From: Shewanella fidelis ATCC BAA-318
GTDB lineage: Bacteria > Pseudomonadota > Gammaproteobacteria > Enterobacterales > Shewanellaceae
Reading direction: 5' to 3'
DNA: 64,000 bases
Assembly (NCBI RefSeq): GCF_000518605.1
Contig: NZ_KI912459.1
Location: 1-64,000, forward strand
Below, piece by piece: positions 34,400 to 44,184 of the stretch (within the stretch, counting starts at the first letter, position 1; each line of letters opens with the position of its first letter). Both the position numbers and the translations under genes were made by a program. The notes beneath the pieces are model-generated. The model did no database searches, was not told the DNA's origin, and worked only from the letters and a program-made list of their open reading frames with translations.

Positions 34400-35692
34400 T
34401 TAGTGCAGCTTTAAATGAGGGTGTACGATGCGGCTAATGCCTTTAGCGAACATCAACAAGGTGCCTTTAATTGGGCCGTGTAGCTCAATTAAGTGTCTGC
34501 GGTATAGTGAGGTGTAAACAAAACGCGCAATCTTACCTTCAACCATGACGCCGCCGCCAATGAATGACATCAAGTTACCTACAGTGTGGAACTTAGATAG
34601 GTTCACTAACGCACCTAAATCTTTATATACGTAGTTGTTTGATGCTGGCTTGCCATCTAACAACAACTTGATGTTGTCTGCCGTCATCAGTGCCATTTGA
34701 CGGGCTGATTGACCACGTGGTGGTACCCAGCTGCCATCTTCTTGTGGACAAGCTGCACAGTCACCAATGGCAAAAATCGCAGGGTCACGGGTGGTTTGCA
34801 TATTTTGATTTACCATCACTTGGTTAATGTGATTGCTCTCTAGGCCGCCAATCTCTTTTAAAAAGTCGGGTGCTTTTACCCCTGTAGACCAAATCACCAT
34901 ATCTGATGGAATAAATTCGTCTTCAGAGGTATGCAAGCCTTCTTCAGTAACTTGGTTAATGCGGGTATTGGTCATCACGTTAACGCCAATCGCGGTGAGC
35001 TCTTTGGCAACAGATGCTGAGATCTCGGCTTTTTCTACCTTAGGTAGAATGCGCTCGTCGGCTTCAATTAGAGTGATTTCAAGTAAGCTGCTATCGATTT
35101 TGTAACCAAAGCCACGTAGCTGGTCTACTGCGTGGTGCATCTCTGCCGACATCTCAACGCCAGTTGCCCCTGCGCCTACTACAGCAATTTTAATTTTATC
35201 GGCTAGTTGATTGTCACTGGCATAACGCATGAACTTGTTCAGTAACATGCTGCGAATTTCCATGGCTTGTTCAGTGCTATCTAAAAATACGCAGTGCTCA
35301 CGCACACCAGTAATATTAAAGTCGTTGGCGATGCTACCGATTGCAATCACTAGGTAGTCGTAATCGATGCGGCGGGCAGGCAGTAGCTCATTGCCTTTGG
35401 CGTCATTAATAGGCGCTAAAATCACTTGTTTAGCTTCTCTATCGATGTCAGTCATCGCACCTTGCTGAAAGTGATAACCGTGTGCCGCAGCGTGGCCACG
35501 ATAACTAATAGCATCGATACCAATATCGAGTGCACCAGTGGCAACTTCATGCAGAAGGGGTTTCCAAATATGGCTTTCGGCACAATCAATCAGTGTGACT
35601 CTGGCTTTGCCTTTGCGGCCAAGTTGGTGACCGAGTTTAGTTGCGATCTCCATACCACCAGCACCACCACCTACGATGACAATATTAGCCAT
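34400..35692 (-). CDS. ndh: Type II NADH dehydrogenase (NDH-2)
   Basis: A membrane-associated flavoprotein that oxidises NADH and reduces quinone without pumping protons. The 430-residue sequence has the FAD motif IVIVGGGAGGMEIATKLG at the N-terminus, WKPLLHEVATGALD, the NADH-binding AVVGAGATGVEMSAEMH and the FAD-proximal FAIGDCAACPQEDG. The C-terminal IARFVYTSLYRRHLIELHG and LKLH ending are as in E. coli Ndh and provide the membrane anchor. I use the ATG at 35692; one three codons earlier (35701) is also possible. Confidence 0.95.
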   Translation of the reverse strand: MANIVIVGGGAGGMEIATKLGHQLGRKGKARVTLIDCAESHIWKPLLHEVATGALDIGIDAISYRGHAAAHGYHFQQGAMTDIDREAKQVILAPINDAKGNELLPARRIDYDYLVIAIGSIANDFNITGVREHCVFLDSTEQAMEIRSMLLNKFMRYASDNQLADKIKIAVVGAGATGVEMSAEMHHAVDQLRGFGYKIDSSLLEITLIEADERILPKVEKAEISASVAKELTAIGVNVMTNTRINQVTEEGLHTSEDEFIPSDMVIWSTGVKAPDFLKEIGGLESNHINQVMVNQNMQTTRDPAIFAIGDCAACPQEDGSWVPPRGQSARQMALMTADNIKLLLDGKPASNNYVYKDLGALVNLSKFHTVGNLMSFIGGGVMVEGKIARFVYTSLYRRHLIELHGPIKGTLLMFAKGISRIVHPHLKLH

Positions 35693-35701
35693 TTCATGCA
35701 T

Positions 35702-36049
35702 GAGTTCTATAATCCTTAAATTAGGTAAAAGAGTAAATTAAATATAGGTTTAACTTACGTAGACTGAATATAAAATTGCGATTTTGAGCTTGTGCAAGGC
35801 TTGAAAATCAGCTCTACAAGTTTGCTAAAAAAGTGTAGCAGTAGGCGTGAAAAACGGCAATTTAGAGCTTAAATTGCATTAGGAGGGGTATTAACTTTAC
35901 TCTTTGTTTTTAAGTTTTTGTATTTTAATGGTTTAAAGTTTTACCAAGTTCATTTTATCTTGGGTTTACACGCCTGAATGACGCTGAGGAACTGAACTAA
36001 AATTTAGTTAGAAAGTAAGAAGTGTGATCTGACTCAGTTTATGCGCTAG
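35702..36049. other. Intergenic region upstream of ndh
   Basis: About 350 bp of AT-rich DNA. TGTGATCTGACTCAGT at about 36022-36037 partly resembles a CRP/FNR-type site but is over 300 bp from ndh, so its relevance is doubtful. No gene or strong repeat is seen. Confidence 0.35.
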
Positions 36050-36088
36050 AAATAAAACGGCATGCTTATATGAACTCGAGCATGCCGT
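36050..36088 (-). terminator. Terminator of the 120-residue hypothetical gene
   Basis: ACGGCATGCT / AGCATGCCGT (36057-36088) is followed on the minus strand by TTTTATTT, 8 bp past the stop. Confidence 0.87.
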
Positions 36089-36095
36089 GATATAT

Positions 36096-36458
36096 TTAGA
36101 GTTTGCTTAAGCGAGACTTATAGTCCTCGATAACATGCTCCATGATCTCTTGTACTGATGTATCTTTGGTTTTGTTATCCATAAATACTTTGAAAGTCAC
36201 CAGTGCGTGCTTGTCATCTTTGAGACGGTCATTTTGCATCGCAAAGTAAGCTTTTTCCTGCTCGCATTCTCTGACAACAAATCCGTCATGTTCAAATAGT
36301 CGATTACCAGAATGATTGTGCCACTTAGTAATTCTGTCTAATGCGATTTCACACGAGCGATTAAGCTCAATATGGTTACGCCAGCTGGTTGGGTGAGCGG
36401 GATCCTTAATGTGAGGGCATCGGACTGTGTAGTTGTATACATGAGAGATTGCTGTCAT
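36096..36458 (-). CDS. Conserved-looking hypothetical cytoplasmic protein
   Basis: A 120-residue soluble protein with no signal peptide or membrane helix, rich in His, Lys, Asp and Asn. It has a Cys-Pro-His-Ile start region (YTVRCPHIKDPAHPTSWRNH), a second Cys near 35, a third near 64 and a C-terminal amphipathic helix (SVQEIMEHVIEDYKSRLSKL). I do not recognise the family. It has a good terminator and is divergent from the RND efflux operon over about 450 bp; regulation of that operon cannot be inferred because no DNA-binding motif is visible. Confidence 0.65.
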   Translation of the reverse strand: MTAISHVYNYTVRCPHIKDPAHPTSWRNHIELNRSCEIALDRITKWHNHSGNRLFEHDGFVVRECEQEKAYFAMQNDRLKDDKHALVTFKVFMDNKTKDTSVQEIMEHVIEDYKSRLSKL

Positions 36459-36915
36459 AAATTACCTACCTGTTCGCTGTGACTAATGCCATCTTAGGCA
36501 TCGTTTTTTATCATGGTCAACCACTTGCGTGGTGTGAGCGTACTTTCTGTGTAGTTCGAGCAAGTTGAGCTAACTAAATATTGATCACATTTGTCACGCT
36601 ACATTATAGCGTTCAGTTAACACTCTAGTTGCTGTAGTTATTGTTTACCACGACACTTTGTTGAATAACCTTGCTTGACCTCCCACTTTTGCCGAACAAG
36701 TTCAATTTGCAGCGCCTTTGGCTAATAAAGCAACAGTTAATTAGCAACTATTCGAGCAGATCTTGATTCGCCAATATATTCATTGAGTTAGTTTAGCTAT
36801 TGATAGATTACATTTCGGTTGGATATATGTTGTTAAAACGTTTCTTTTACTGATTCTTAAGCATATACTTTCTGCATAAAAATAAAGCACATATCCTATT
36901 TCTATGGAGGCTCGG
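36459..36915. other. Divergent promoter region upstream of the first RND operon
   Basis: About 450 bp, AT-rich, between the hypothetical gene and the efflux operon. It should contain both promoters. TGATCACATTTGTCACGC near 36582-36599 is loosely CRP-like. No repressor gene or convincing operator palindrome was found. Confidence 0.35.
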
Positions 36916-38073
36916 ATGGCTAGCTCAACCGTTTCAAAAATTACGGCGTGGATTATCGTACTCGGTAGCACAATTATGTTTGGCTGCGGTGAGGCTCCTA
37001 AGCCACAGCAAGCCATGTTACCAAGCGTGATTGTTAATGTTGCTCATACTCAAGATATTATTCCTAAAACTGAAATTGTCGGCCGTACCCGAGCATCTGA
37101 AGATGTGGTGATTAAATCGCAAATTCAAGGTCAGCTATTAAAACGTCATTTTGTTGAAGGCGACGATGTCACCGCTGGCGACTTGCTGTTTGAAATCGAT
37201 CCTGCCGCTTTTAAAGCTGAACTGGCGCAGCAAAATGCTGTGCTAAAACAAGCCATAGCTTCTCGAGATGTGGCGGTGATGAACTGGGAGCGTGGTCGCC
37301 GCTTGTTACCTGATGGCATGATAAGCGCCCAAGATATGGATGAGCTAACCAGCCGTAAATTGACCACTGCTGCTGGTGTTGTTCAAGCCGAAGCAGCTGT
37401 GCAAGCAGCAGAGTTGCAGCTGAGCTATACCAAGGTTTATGCGCCAATATCTGGCCGTATAAGTAATGCCAAAGTCAGTACGGGTGACATTATTACGCCG
37501 CAGTCTGAGATGGCGAGCTTAGTACAGTTACAACCTATGTGGGTTAACTTCCAAGTGCCTGAAAAGGGGTTGATTACTGCCCAGCAAAACTTCTCAAAAG
37601 CAGAAGAACGCGAAGTTAAAATCAGCGATATTGTTATGCGCCTTCGCTTACCTAACGGCACTATGTTTGATGAGATAGGTTTTATCGATTTTGTTGGCAA
37701 CCGAGTCGATGCTGCTACTGGTACTTTGCCGGTACGTGCAAGCTTTAAAAACAACAACAAACTAATGCTACCGGGCCTATTTGTCACCCTAATTGTTGAA
37801 TCACCAATTAAAGAAACAGCGTTATTGATCCCTCAAGCTGCGGTGCAGGAAGATCAACAAGGTCGCTTTGTGATGGTGCTTAATGCAGAAGATGAAGTAC
37901 AAAAACGTGTGGTTGAGCTTGGGGATCGTTTTGGTGTTGAGTGGCGTGTATTAAAAGGGCTAGAAGATGGCGAGCGTATTGTGGTTGAAGGCCTACAAAA
38001 AATTCGTCCGGGGATCAAAGTTAACCCAGTAGAGCAAGAAGTGGTTCCTTTTAAAGAAGACGAGTCTAAATAG
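36916..38073 (+). CDS. RND efflux periplasmic adaptor (membrane fusion protein)
   Basis: A 385-residue AcrA/MexE-type adaptor that links an inner-membrane RND pump to an outer-membrane channel. The start at 36916 follows GGAGG by five bases; an ATG four codons earlier overlaps that ribosome site. The N-terminus resembles a lipoprotein signal (TIMFGC, Cys24), though Phe at -2 is unusual. Lipoyl/barrel-sandwich halves (VVIKSQIQGQLLKRHFVEGDDVTAGDLLFEIDP and LQLSYTKVYAPISGRIS) flank a helical hairpin. The permease gene is 93 bp downstream with a small reading frame between. Confidence 0.93.
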   Translation: MASSTVSKITAWIIVLGSTIMFGCGEAPKPQQAMLPSVIVNVAHTQDIIPKTEIVGRTRASEDVVIKSQIQGQLLKRHFVEGDDVTAGDLLFEIDPAAFKAELAQQNAVLKQAIASRDVAVMNWERGRRLLPDGMISAQDMDELTSRKLTTAAGVVQAEAAVQAAELQLSYTKVYAPISGRISNAKVSTGDIITPQSEMASLVQLQPMWVNFQVPEKGLITAQQNFSKAEEREVKISDIVMRLRLPNGTMFDEIGFIDFVGNRVDAATGTLPVRASFKNNNKLMLPGLFVTLIVESPIKETALLIPQAAVQEDQQGRFVMVLNAEDEVQKRVVELGDRFGVEWRVLKGLEDGERIVVEGLQKIRPGIKVNPVEQEVVPFKEDESK

Positions 38074-38084
38074 GAGTTGTAGTC

Positions 38085-38174
38085 ATGAACAAATCTTATT
38101 TGGTCAATTTGCAACGCCAATATCGCCATCATTGCAAACTCGTTTCAACACTGACTGGGGGCTACCATGATTAG
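38085..38174 (+). CDS. Possible 29-codon peptide between adaptor and permease genes
   Basis: An ATG at 38085, eight bases after AGGAG, opens a 29-codon frame. It is basic and His/Gln-rich ([17 protein letters not shown]...), and its TAG (38172-38174) overlaps the first codons of the permease gene (ATG at 38167). The layout fills the whole gap and would allow translational coupling to the pump. Composition does not reveal a function; it could be a leader peptide or chance. Confidence 0.35.
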   Translation: MNKSYLVNLQRQYRHHCKLVSTLTGGYHD

Positions 38175-41100
38175 TGAGTTTTTTATTAATAGGCCCAAGT
38201 TCGCCTTTGTTATCTCAACTGTTTTAACCCTTGTTGGTTTAATTGCGATCCCGGTATTGTCAGTGGCAGAGTTCCCTGAGATCGCGCCGCCGCAAGTGAG
38301 TGTGTCGACCAGTTATTCTGGGGCCAGTGCCGATATTGTTAAAGACACCATTGCCCAGCCTTTAGAGGCGGAAGTCAATGGCGTGGAAGGCATGCTCTAT
38401 ATGGAGTCAAAAAGCGCTAACGACGGTAGTTACTCGCTCAATGTGACTTTTGAGGTGGGTACCGATGCGGATATGGCACAGGTTAAAGTACAAAACCGGG
38501 TGCAACAGGCTATGCCTAGACTGCCTGAGGAGGTAAAACGTCAAGGGGTTAAGGTTGAGAAGCAAAGCCCTAACATGTTGATGGTAGTCAACTTAGTTTC
38601 ACCTGAAGAAACCTTCGACTCGTTGTTTATTACTAACTACGCCGGCTTAAATGTAAAAGATGCTTTGGCGCGTCAATACGGTGTGTCTAAAGTACAAGTG
38701 ATTGGTGCGTTAGATTATGCGATGCGGATCTGGCTCGACCCCGATAAGATGGCTAGCCTTGGTGTGACGGCAACCGATGTTATCGGGGCGCTACAAGAGC
38801 AAAATATTCAAGTGGCAGCCGGACGTATTGGCGCTGCACCTGTGGATCCTGATCAACAGTTTCAGTACACCCTACAAACTAAAGGTCGTTTAAAAGATCC
38901 GCAAGAGTTTCACGACGTGATGATCCGTGCCAATAACGACGGCTCTAAAGTGGTGGTGGGTGATGTAGCCCGAGTCGAGCTTGGCTCGCAAACCTATGAT
39001 GCGCAAGGTAAGCTAAATAACAAACCGTCTGCAATTATCGCCATTTATCAGTCGCCTGATGCCAATGCATTAGAGGTCGGCAATGCGATTAAAGCGGAGA
39101 TGGAAAAGCTATCTGAGCGCTTTCCTAATGATCTTGAGTACGAAGTGCTTTATGACACCACTGAGTTTGTTGAAACCTCAATCAATGAAGTTGTGCAAAC
39201 GCTATTTATCTCTATTGCTCTGGTTGTATTTGTAGTGTTTATCTTCTTGCAAGATGCACGTTCAACCTTAGTACCCGGCATTGCAATACCTGTGTCACTT
39301 ATCGGTACGTTTGCCTTCTTGCTCGCTTTCGGTATGAGCATTAATACGGTTTCTCTGTTCGCGCTTATTTTGGCAATTGGTATTGTGGTGGATGATGCCA
39401 TTGTTGTGGTCGAGAACGTGACTCGCCTAATGCAAGATGAAGGTTTATCACCTAAAGAAGCGACATCCAAGGCGATGAAAGAGGTAACAGGGCCAATTAT
39501 CGCGACTACCTTGGTGTTGCTTGCGGTATTCGCACCAACGGCGGTGATGCCGGGGATCACTGGTCAAATGTACGCTCAGTTCTCGGTAACAATCTGTATT
39601 GCGGTATTAATTTCCTCAATCAATGCATTAACCTTAAGTCCGGCGTTATGTGCCTCATTGCTGCGAGTGCCAAAGACACATACCAAAGGCTTCCACGCAG
39701 CTTTTAACCGCCACTTCGAGCGATTTACGGGTAAGTATATGAAGTTGGTTTCTTCGCTTACCCGCAAACTGCTACTCGTTGGTGTGGTTTATGGCTGTTT
39801 AATTTTACTCACCGGTGGTGTCGCTAAGATTTTGCCGTCAGGTTTTGTGCCTATGGAAGACAAAAAAGCCTTTATGGTTGATATTCAACTTCCTGATGGT
39901 GCATCACTAAACCGTACTGAAGATGTCATGCGCGACTTGGTTGAGCTTACCTTAGCTGAACCAGGAGTTGAGAATGTGATTCATGCTAGCGGTTTTAGTA
40001 TCTTAACTGGCTCTGTGTCATCAAATGGTGGTTTGATGATTGTGACACTTTCAACATGGAGCGAACGTGAATCGCCGGATATGGTTGAGTCAGCCATTGT
40101 GGCAAAACTGCAGGCCAAGTATGCGGCTAACCCTGCGGTGAAAGCCATGGCATTCTCTTTGCCGCCAATTCCCGGTGTGGGTAGCGTAGGCGGCTTTGAG
40201 TTTGTGCTGCAAGATACCCAAGGGCGAACGCCGCAAGAGTTAGCGTCTGTGATGCGCGCGCTGATCATGAAGGCCAACGAGCAACCTGAAATTGCAATGG
40301 CATTCAGTAATTTCCGCGCCGATGTGCCACAAATGTTTGTCGACGTTGATAGGGATAAAGCCAAGGCGCTTGGTATATCGTTAAATGAAATCTTCTCGAC
40401 GATGCAAACTATGCTTGGCTCAATGTACGTTAACGACTTTAACCGTTTTGGTAAGGTCTTTAGGGTTATTTTGCAAGCTGAGGGCGATTTTAGAGATTCA
40501 GACCAAGATATTTCTAGATTCTATGTGCGCTCAAGTACTGGCGAAATGGTGCCGCTGAGTACGCTAGTCACAGTAACCCCAATACTTGGCCCCGATGTGA
40601 TGAACAATTACAACATGTTCAGCTCAACGACCATTAATGGTTTCCCTGCTCCTGGCTATAGTTCAGGTGATGCCATTGCTGCTATGGAGCGTGCGGCCAA
40701 TGAGTCATTGCCTACTGGCTATACCTTTGAGTGGACAGGGCAAACCTATCAAGAGATTAAAGCGGGTAACTTAGCACCGCTGATTTTCTCATTGGCGTTA
40801 GTGTTTACTTACTTATTCCTTGTGGCTCAGTATGAGAGTTGGACTATCCCATTTGCGGTTATTTTAGCTGTGCCTATTGCGGTATTAGGTGCGTTTTTAA
40901 ATATCTTGCTGGTGGGCTCAGATCTTAACTTATATGCACAAATCGGTTTAGTACTGCTTATTGGCCTTGCTTGTAAGAATGCGATTTTGATTGTGGAATT
41001 TGCTAAACAGCTGCGCGAAGAGGGTAAGAGCATTATTGAAGCCGCTGAAACTGCAGCTAGATTGCGTTTCCGAGCGGTGTTAATGACAGCATTTTCATTT

Positions 41101-41301
41101 CTGTTAGGGGTGTTACCTTTAGTTGTGGCATCGGGCGCAGGTGCGGGCAGTCGTCGCGCCTTAGGCTATTCTGTGTTTGGCGGTATGTTAGCAGCCACTA
41201 TTGTTGGTACCCTTTTAGTGCCGATATTTTATGTGATTATGCAAAAGATGCGTGAGAAAGCTAAAGGCATAAAGCCGCAGCCGGACACGAAAGACGCATA
41301 A
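38167..41301 (+). CDS. RND multidrug efflux permease (HAE-1 family)
   Basis: A 1044-residue inner-membrane proton antiporter of the AcrB/MexF type with 12 helices and two large periplasmic loops. It begins [17 protein letters not shown], and the porter region [19 protein letters not shown] is typical. Helix 4 carries the proton-relay aspartates in [12 protein letters not shown], and the C-terminal [15 protein letters not shown] is the second signature. The closest type by eye is MexF/BmeB-like. It pairs with the adaptor upstream; no outer-membrane factor follows, so it presumably uses an unlinked TolC. Confidence 0.95.
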   Translation: MISEFFINRPKFAFVISTVLTLVGLIAIPVLSVAEFPEIAPPQVSVSTSYSGASADIVKDTIAQPLEAEVNGVEGMLYMESKSANDGSYSLNVTFEVGTDADMAQVKVQNRVQQAMPRLPEEVKRQGVKVEKQSPNMLMVVNLVSPEETFDSLFITNYAGLNVKDALARQYGVSKVQVIGALDYAMRIWLDPDKMASLGVTATDVIGALQEQNIQVAAGRIGAAPVDPDQQFQYTLQTKGRLKDPQEFHDVMIRANNDGSKVVVGDVARVELGSQTYDAQGKLNNKPSAIIAIYQSPDANALEVGNAIKAEMEKLSERFPNDLEYEVLYDTTEFVETSINEVVQTLFISIALVVFVVFIFLQDARSTLVPGIAIPVSLIGTFAFLLAFGMSINTVSLFALILAIGIVVDDAIVVVENVTRLMQDEGLSPKEATSKAMKEVTGPIIATTLVLLAVFAPTAVMPGITGQMYAQFSVTICIAVLISSINALTLSPALCASLLRVPKTHTKGFHAAFNRHFERFTGKYMKLVSSLTRKLLLVGVVYGCLILLTGGVAKILPSGFVPMEDKKAFMVDIQLPDGASLNRTEDVMRDLVELTLAEPGVENVIHASGFSILTGSVSSNGGLMIVTLSTWSERESPDMVESAIVAKLQAKYAANPAVKAMAFSLPPIPGVGSVGGFEFVLQDTQGRTPQELASVMRALIMKANEQPEIAMAFSNFRADVPQMFVDVDRDKAKALGISLNEIFSTMQTMLGSMYVNDFNRFGKVFRVILQAEGDFRDSDQDISRFYVRSSTGEMVPLSTLVTVTPILGPDVMNNYNMFSSTTINGFPAPGYSSGDAIAAMERAANESLPTGYTFEWTGQTYQEIKAGNLAPLIFSLALVFTYLFLVAQYESWTIPFAVILAVPIAVLGAFLNILLVGSDLNLYAQIGLVLLIGLACKNAILIVEFAKQLREEGKSIIEAAETAARLRFRAVLMTAFSFLLGVLPLVVASGAGAGSRRALGYSVFGGMLAATIVGTLLVPIFYVIMQKMREKAKGIKPQPDTKDA

Positions 41302-41329
41302 GCGTTAAATACTGTTACCGATAAACAAG

Positions 41330-41368
41330 ATAGCTAGATCTTTACTTAATAGGTCTGGCTATTTTTTT
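41330..41368 (+). terminator. Terminator of the first RND operon
   Basis: ATAGCTAGATCT (41330-41341) pairs with AGGTCTGGCTAT (41351-41362) with two G-U pairs and is followed by TTTTTTT. Confidence 0.85.
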
Positions 41369-41424
41369 GGGGAGGTATAGCTGGACTCATTGGATCTCGC
41401 TATCGGACTTGAGCCTAGAAAGAA

Positions 41425-41450
41425 GAAACCCACTCCGAGGAGTGGGTTTC
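41425..41450. repeat. Perfect inverted repeat without a T-run
   Basis: GAAACCCACTCC-GA-GGAGTGGGTTTC is a perfect 12-bp palindrome with a 2-base centre. No T-run follows on either strand. It lies between the RND operon terminator and a second bidirectional terminator and belongs to no gene I can define. Confidence 0.5.
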
Positions 41451-41572
41451 AAAGCTTGCTTTAACTTTTGCAGGGAAAAAGCGAACAGCAGGATTATAGC
41501 AAATGTGTATCCGTTTGTATCGCTGCAGGCTGCCTTAATTACTAACAATTAGCTTTTATATACATAAGCTAT

Positions 41573-41602
41573 AAAAATGCCCGCATACAGCGGGCATTTT
41601 TT
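41573..41602. terminator. Bidirectional terminator downstream of the alcohol dehydrogenase gene
   Basis: AAAAATGCCCGC-ATACA-GCGGGCATTTTTT, 18 bp from the minus-strand stop at 41620. Confidence 0.92.
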
Positions 41603-41619
41603 AAACCATAGTGGCTAAG

Positions 41620-42768
41620 TTATAGCGCGTTAGTGAAGATCTGGCAGATCTCTTCGTGAGTTGCTTGCTTAGGGTTAGTCAATCCACAAGCATCTTTAAG
41701 CGCATTGTCTGCTAGTGTTGGAATATCCTCAGCCTTAACCCCAAGCTCTGTTAGAGTTGCTGGAATGTTCACCGCAACAGACAATTGCTTAATCGCTTCG
41801 ATTGCAGCTTGCGCGCCTTGCTCGTCATTTAATGCTGCAACATCAACGCCCATGGCTTTTGCTACATCTTTTAGACGACCCGGTACAACCTGTGCATTAT
41901 AAGCTTGCACGTGTGGCAGTAATAGCGCGTTACATACACCGTGCGGTAGGTCGTAGAAGCCACCAAGTTGATGCGCCATTGCATGTACATAACCAAGGCT
42001 TGCGTTGTTAAATGCCATACCAGCGAGGAACTGGGCGTAGGCCATTTGGTCACGGGCTTCAATGCTTTGGCCATTGTGAACCGCTTCGACTAGGTTGCCC
42101 TTAATCAGTTCTATCGCCTTAATCGCACAAGCGTCAGTGATCGGGTTAGCTGCAATAGAAACATAAGCTTCAATTGCGTGAGTAAGCGCGTCCATACCGG
42201 TAGCTGCAGTTAGCCCTGCTGGCTTAAGAAGCATAAGCTCAGGATCATTAACTGATAAAATCGGGGTGGTGTTCTTATCTACGATTGCCATTTTGATGTG
42301 ACGTTCTTCATCTGTAATGATACAAAAACGTGTCATCTCACTGGCGGTACCTGCTGTGGTGTTGATTGCAACCAGTGGCAGCTGAGGTTTTACTGATACA
42401 TCTAAGCCTTCGTAGTCTTTGATGCTGCCGCCGTTTGTCGCCACGAGTGCAATACCTTTAGCGCAATCATGAGGTGAACCACCGCCTAGAGAAATAACAA
42501 AGTCACAGTTGTTGGCGGTTAAGATCTCAAGGCCTGCTTCAACGTTACCTACGGTTGGGTTTGGTTGCACACCGTCAAATACTACGGCGTTTATCTCATT
42601 ACTTGCTAGTTTATCGACGACTTGCGCTACAAGGCCTATTTCAACTAACGGCTTGTCTGTAACAATTAATGCTTTTTTAAAGCCTAGTGACTTAATGTCA
42701 CCGATAGCTTCGGTAACAGCATTTTGTCCTAAGATATTGACAGATGGGATAAAAAATTTAGCAGCCAT
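41620..42768 (-). CDS. Iron-containing alcohol dehydrogenase (group III, YiaY/AdhB-like)
   Basis: A 382-residue NAD-dependent dehydrogenase of the iron-activated family. From the ATG at 42768 (AGGTGA upstream) it begins [15 protein letters not shown]; an upstream GTG would add three residues. [14 protein letters not shown] is the nucleotide site. The metal-binding histidines lie in [11 protein letters not shown] and [20 protein letters not shown]. It should interconvert ethanol or other alcohols and aldehydes, with the substrate unproven. A CRP-like site lies about 80 bp upstream. Confidence 0.94.
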   Translation of the reverse strand: MAAKFFIPSVNILGQNAVTEAIGDIKSLGFKKALIVTDKPLVEIGLVAQVVDKLASNEINAVVFDGVQPNPTVGNVEAGLEILTANNCDFVISLGGGSPHDCAKGIALVATNGGSIKDYEGLDVSVKPQLPLVAINTTAGTASEMTRFCIITDEERHIKMAIVDKNTTPILSVNDPELMLLKPAGLTAATGMDALTHAIEAYVSIAANPITDACAIKAIELIKGNLVEAVHNGQSIEARDQMAYAQFLAGMAFNNASLGYVHAMAHQLGGFYDLPHGVCNALLLPHVQAYNAQVVPGRLKDVAKAMGVDVAALNDEQGAQAAIEAIKQLSVAVNIPATLTELGVKAEDIPTLADNALKDACGLTNPKQATHEEICQIFTNAL

Positions 42769-42848
42769 AAGATTCACCTATTACGCTTAAATGTTAAAAG
42801 TTGTTATCTTTTCTGGTAATTAAAGTACCAACACTAGCTATTTAAAGG

Positions 42849-42864
42849 TGTGATCTAGCTCAAA
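42849..42864. promoter_or_regulatory. Candidate CRP-type operator upstream of alcohol dehydrogenase
   Basis: TGTGATCTAGCTCAAA matches TGTGA-N6-TCACA at 9 of 10 conserved positions. It lies 81 bp before the start codon, a plausible activating position if the promoter is about 40 bp downstream. Shewanella uses CRP for control of anaerobic respiration, which suits this fermentative-type enzyme. Confidence 0.45.
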
Positions 42865-43094
42865 TAAAGCGACGGCTTCGCTAAAAATAAGCCGAAAAGT
42901 GGATCTACATTACTAATTTTGTAATTTTATGACACAAATTACATCGTTAATGTTAAAAGTGCCCGCAAGTGAAGAATAAGCAGTGAAATAAACTAGGAAA
43001 AAGCTTTTTGGTAGGGACAAGTATGGTGGGGTGAAGGTTTTCTCGTAATGAAACAAGCCTTGTTAATAACGCCTATGAAATTTGCACAAAAAAA
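42865..43094. other. Intergenic region
   Basis: AT-rich spacer between the NYN-domain gene (ending at 43095) and the alcohol dehydrogenase control region. No terminator with a clear stem was found for the NYN gene, and no other feature. Confidence 0.3.
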
Positions 43095-43568
43095 CTAAAG
43101 CAACAAGCTATAGTCGATTTCATGGAACTGGTTAACAGAGTCAATTAGCGACTTTGCGGTTAAGCTAGGCACGCCATAAACCTGAGTTTCAACGCCATGT
43201 TTTTGCTGAATTTTTTGCATTAATAAATCAAAGTCACCGTCGCCTGATAGCAAGATAATAGTGTCTACCTCACCGGCCGCTTCCATAATATCTATGGTGA
43301 TCCCAACATCCCAATCGCCTTTGGCGGAACCATCACTGCGCTGGATAAAGGGCTTTAGTTTGACTGCAAACCCTATGTGTTTTAAGGCGTCTTGAAACTT
43401 GAGTTGGCCATCATCGCCACGATGAATAGCATAAGCCGTCGCTTGCACAATATCGCCCTCATAGCCTAAGTGTTGCCACAGTTTTCGATAGTTAAACTGC
43501 TTGCCGTAGGCTTGGCGACAGGTGTAGTAGATATTTTGCACATCAACAAAAAGGGCAATTTTTTTCAA
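43095..43568 (-). CDS. NYN domain protein (LabA/DUF88 family)
   Basis: A 157-residue PIN-like NYN domain, expected to be a metal-dependent ribonuclease. Conserved acidic residues are in place: Asp9 and Asn12 in LFVDVQNIYY, Asp85/Asp87 in KGDWDVG, Asp93 and Asp110/Asp112 in LLSGDGDFDLL. Related LabA/LimkainB-type proteins act in RNA turnover or regulation, but bacterial members are poorly known. It is a single gene with no related neighbours. Confidence 0.88.
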   Translation of the reverse strand: MKKIALFVDVQNIYYTCRQAYGKQFNYRKLWQHLGYEGDIVQATAYAIHRGDDGQLKFQDALKHIGFAVKLKPFIQRSDGSAKGDWDVGITIDIMEAAGEVDTIILLSGDGDFDLLMQKIQQKHGVETQVYGVPSLTAKSLIDSVNQFHEIDYSLLL

Positions 43569-43748
43569 AGTTAGCTCATTGACTTAGGTAAAGGGAATAG
43601 CAATTGATAATCAGGTTATCACATCATTATTATACTGGGCAGTACTAAACCGTCTCGCCGGGCTATTGCTGCGTTTCAGTATGGTAGGGAGCAGATAAAG
43701 TTGACCGTTCTGCCCAATATTTCTGCTCAGGGTTATTATGCACAGTAA

Positions 43749-43967
43749 TTAAATATAGATATCAATATCAGGCAGGTAGTTTTGTGGGGATTGACGTCTA
43801 TCGTAAGCTTTGATTTTGTGATCAACTCTGTTGTCACCGCCACAGCGTCTTTCAACAATAAATTGGCCGTCAATATGCACTGTGTCGTAGATTTGGCCAT
43901 CGTTATCAATGGTTGAGCAATTGTTATAGCCATTACGATTGTTGCGGGTAAAGTCAGTTTCATCCAT
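43749..43967 (-). CDS. Small Asn/Asp-rich hypothetical protein
   Basis: A 72-residue polar protein (MDETDFTRNNRNGYNNC...) with three cysteines and an acidic C-terminus (LPDIDIYI). AGAGGT lies seven bases before the ATG. The composition is coherent, suggesting a real protein, but no domain is recognised. A longer frame in another phase overlaps it (43736-44062) and is less protein-like. No membrane or export signal. Confidence 0.5.
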   Translation of the reverse strand: MDETDFTRNNRNGYNNCSTIDNDGQIYDTVHIDGQFIVERRCGGDNRVDHKIKAYDRRQSPQNYLPDIDIYI

Positions 43968-44094
43968 AAGCGTGACCTCTTTGTACTAATAAAGCGTTTG
44001 CTGGGTGGCCGTATATTTTGCAGCCTTAATACCAATGAGTATAAGTATAGAATCAATATCAAGCTTTGCTGCGTATTTTTAGCTTGTTAAGGAT

Positions 44095-44132
44095 AAACAA
44101 AAAGGAGCGCATATTGTGAATATGCGCTCCTT
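44095..44132 (-). terminator. Terminator of the second RND operon
   Basis: AAGGAGCGCATATT-GTG-AATATGCGCTCCTT is a perfect 14-bp stem, followed on the minus strand by TTTGTTTATC. Confidence 0.92.
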
Positions 44133-44184
44133 ATTAGTGAGTAAGATAATTGCTAGTTATCTATTAATCATCAAGTCAAAATAG

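Noticed and set aside
41367..41552. 61-codon open frame between the RND operon and alcohol dehydrogenase
   Set aside because: It starts inside the RND operon terminator's T-run (GTG/ATG without a real ribosome site) and crosses a perfect palindrome.
43736..44062. 108-codon frame on the minus strand overlapping the 72-residue gene
   Set aside because: Its sequence is odd in composition and it lacks a ribosome site, while the overlapping frame 43749-43967 has one.
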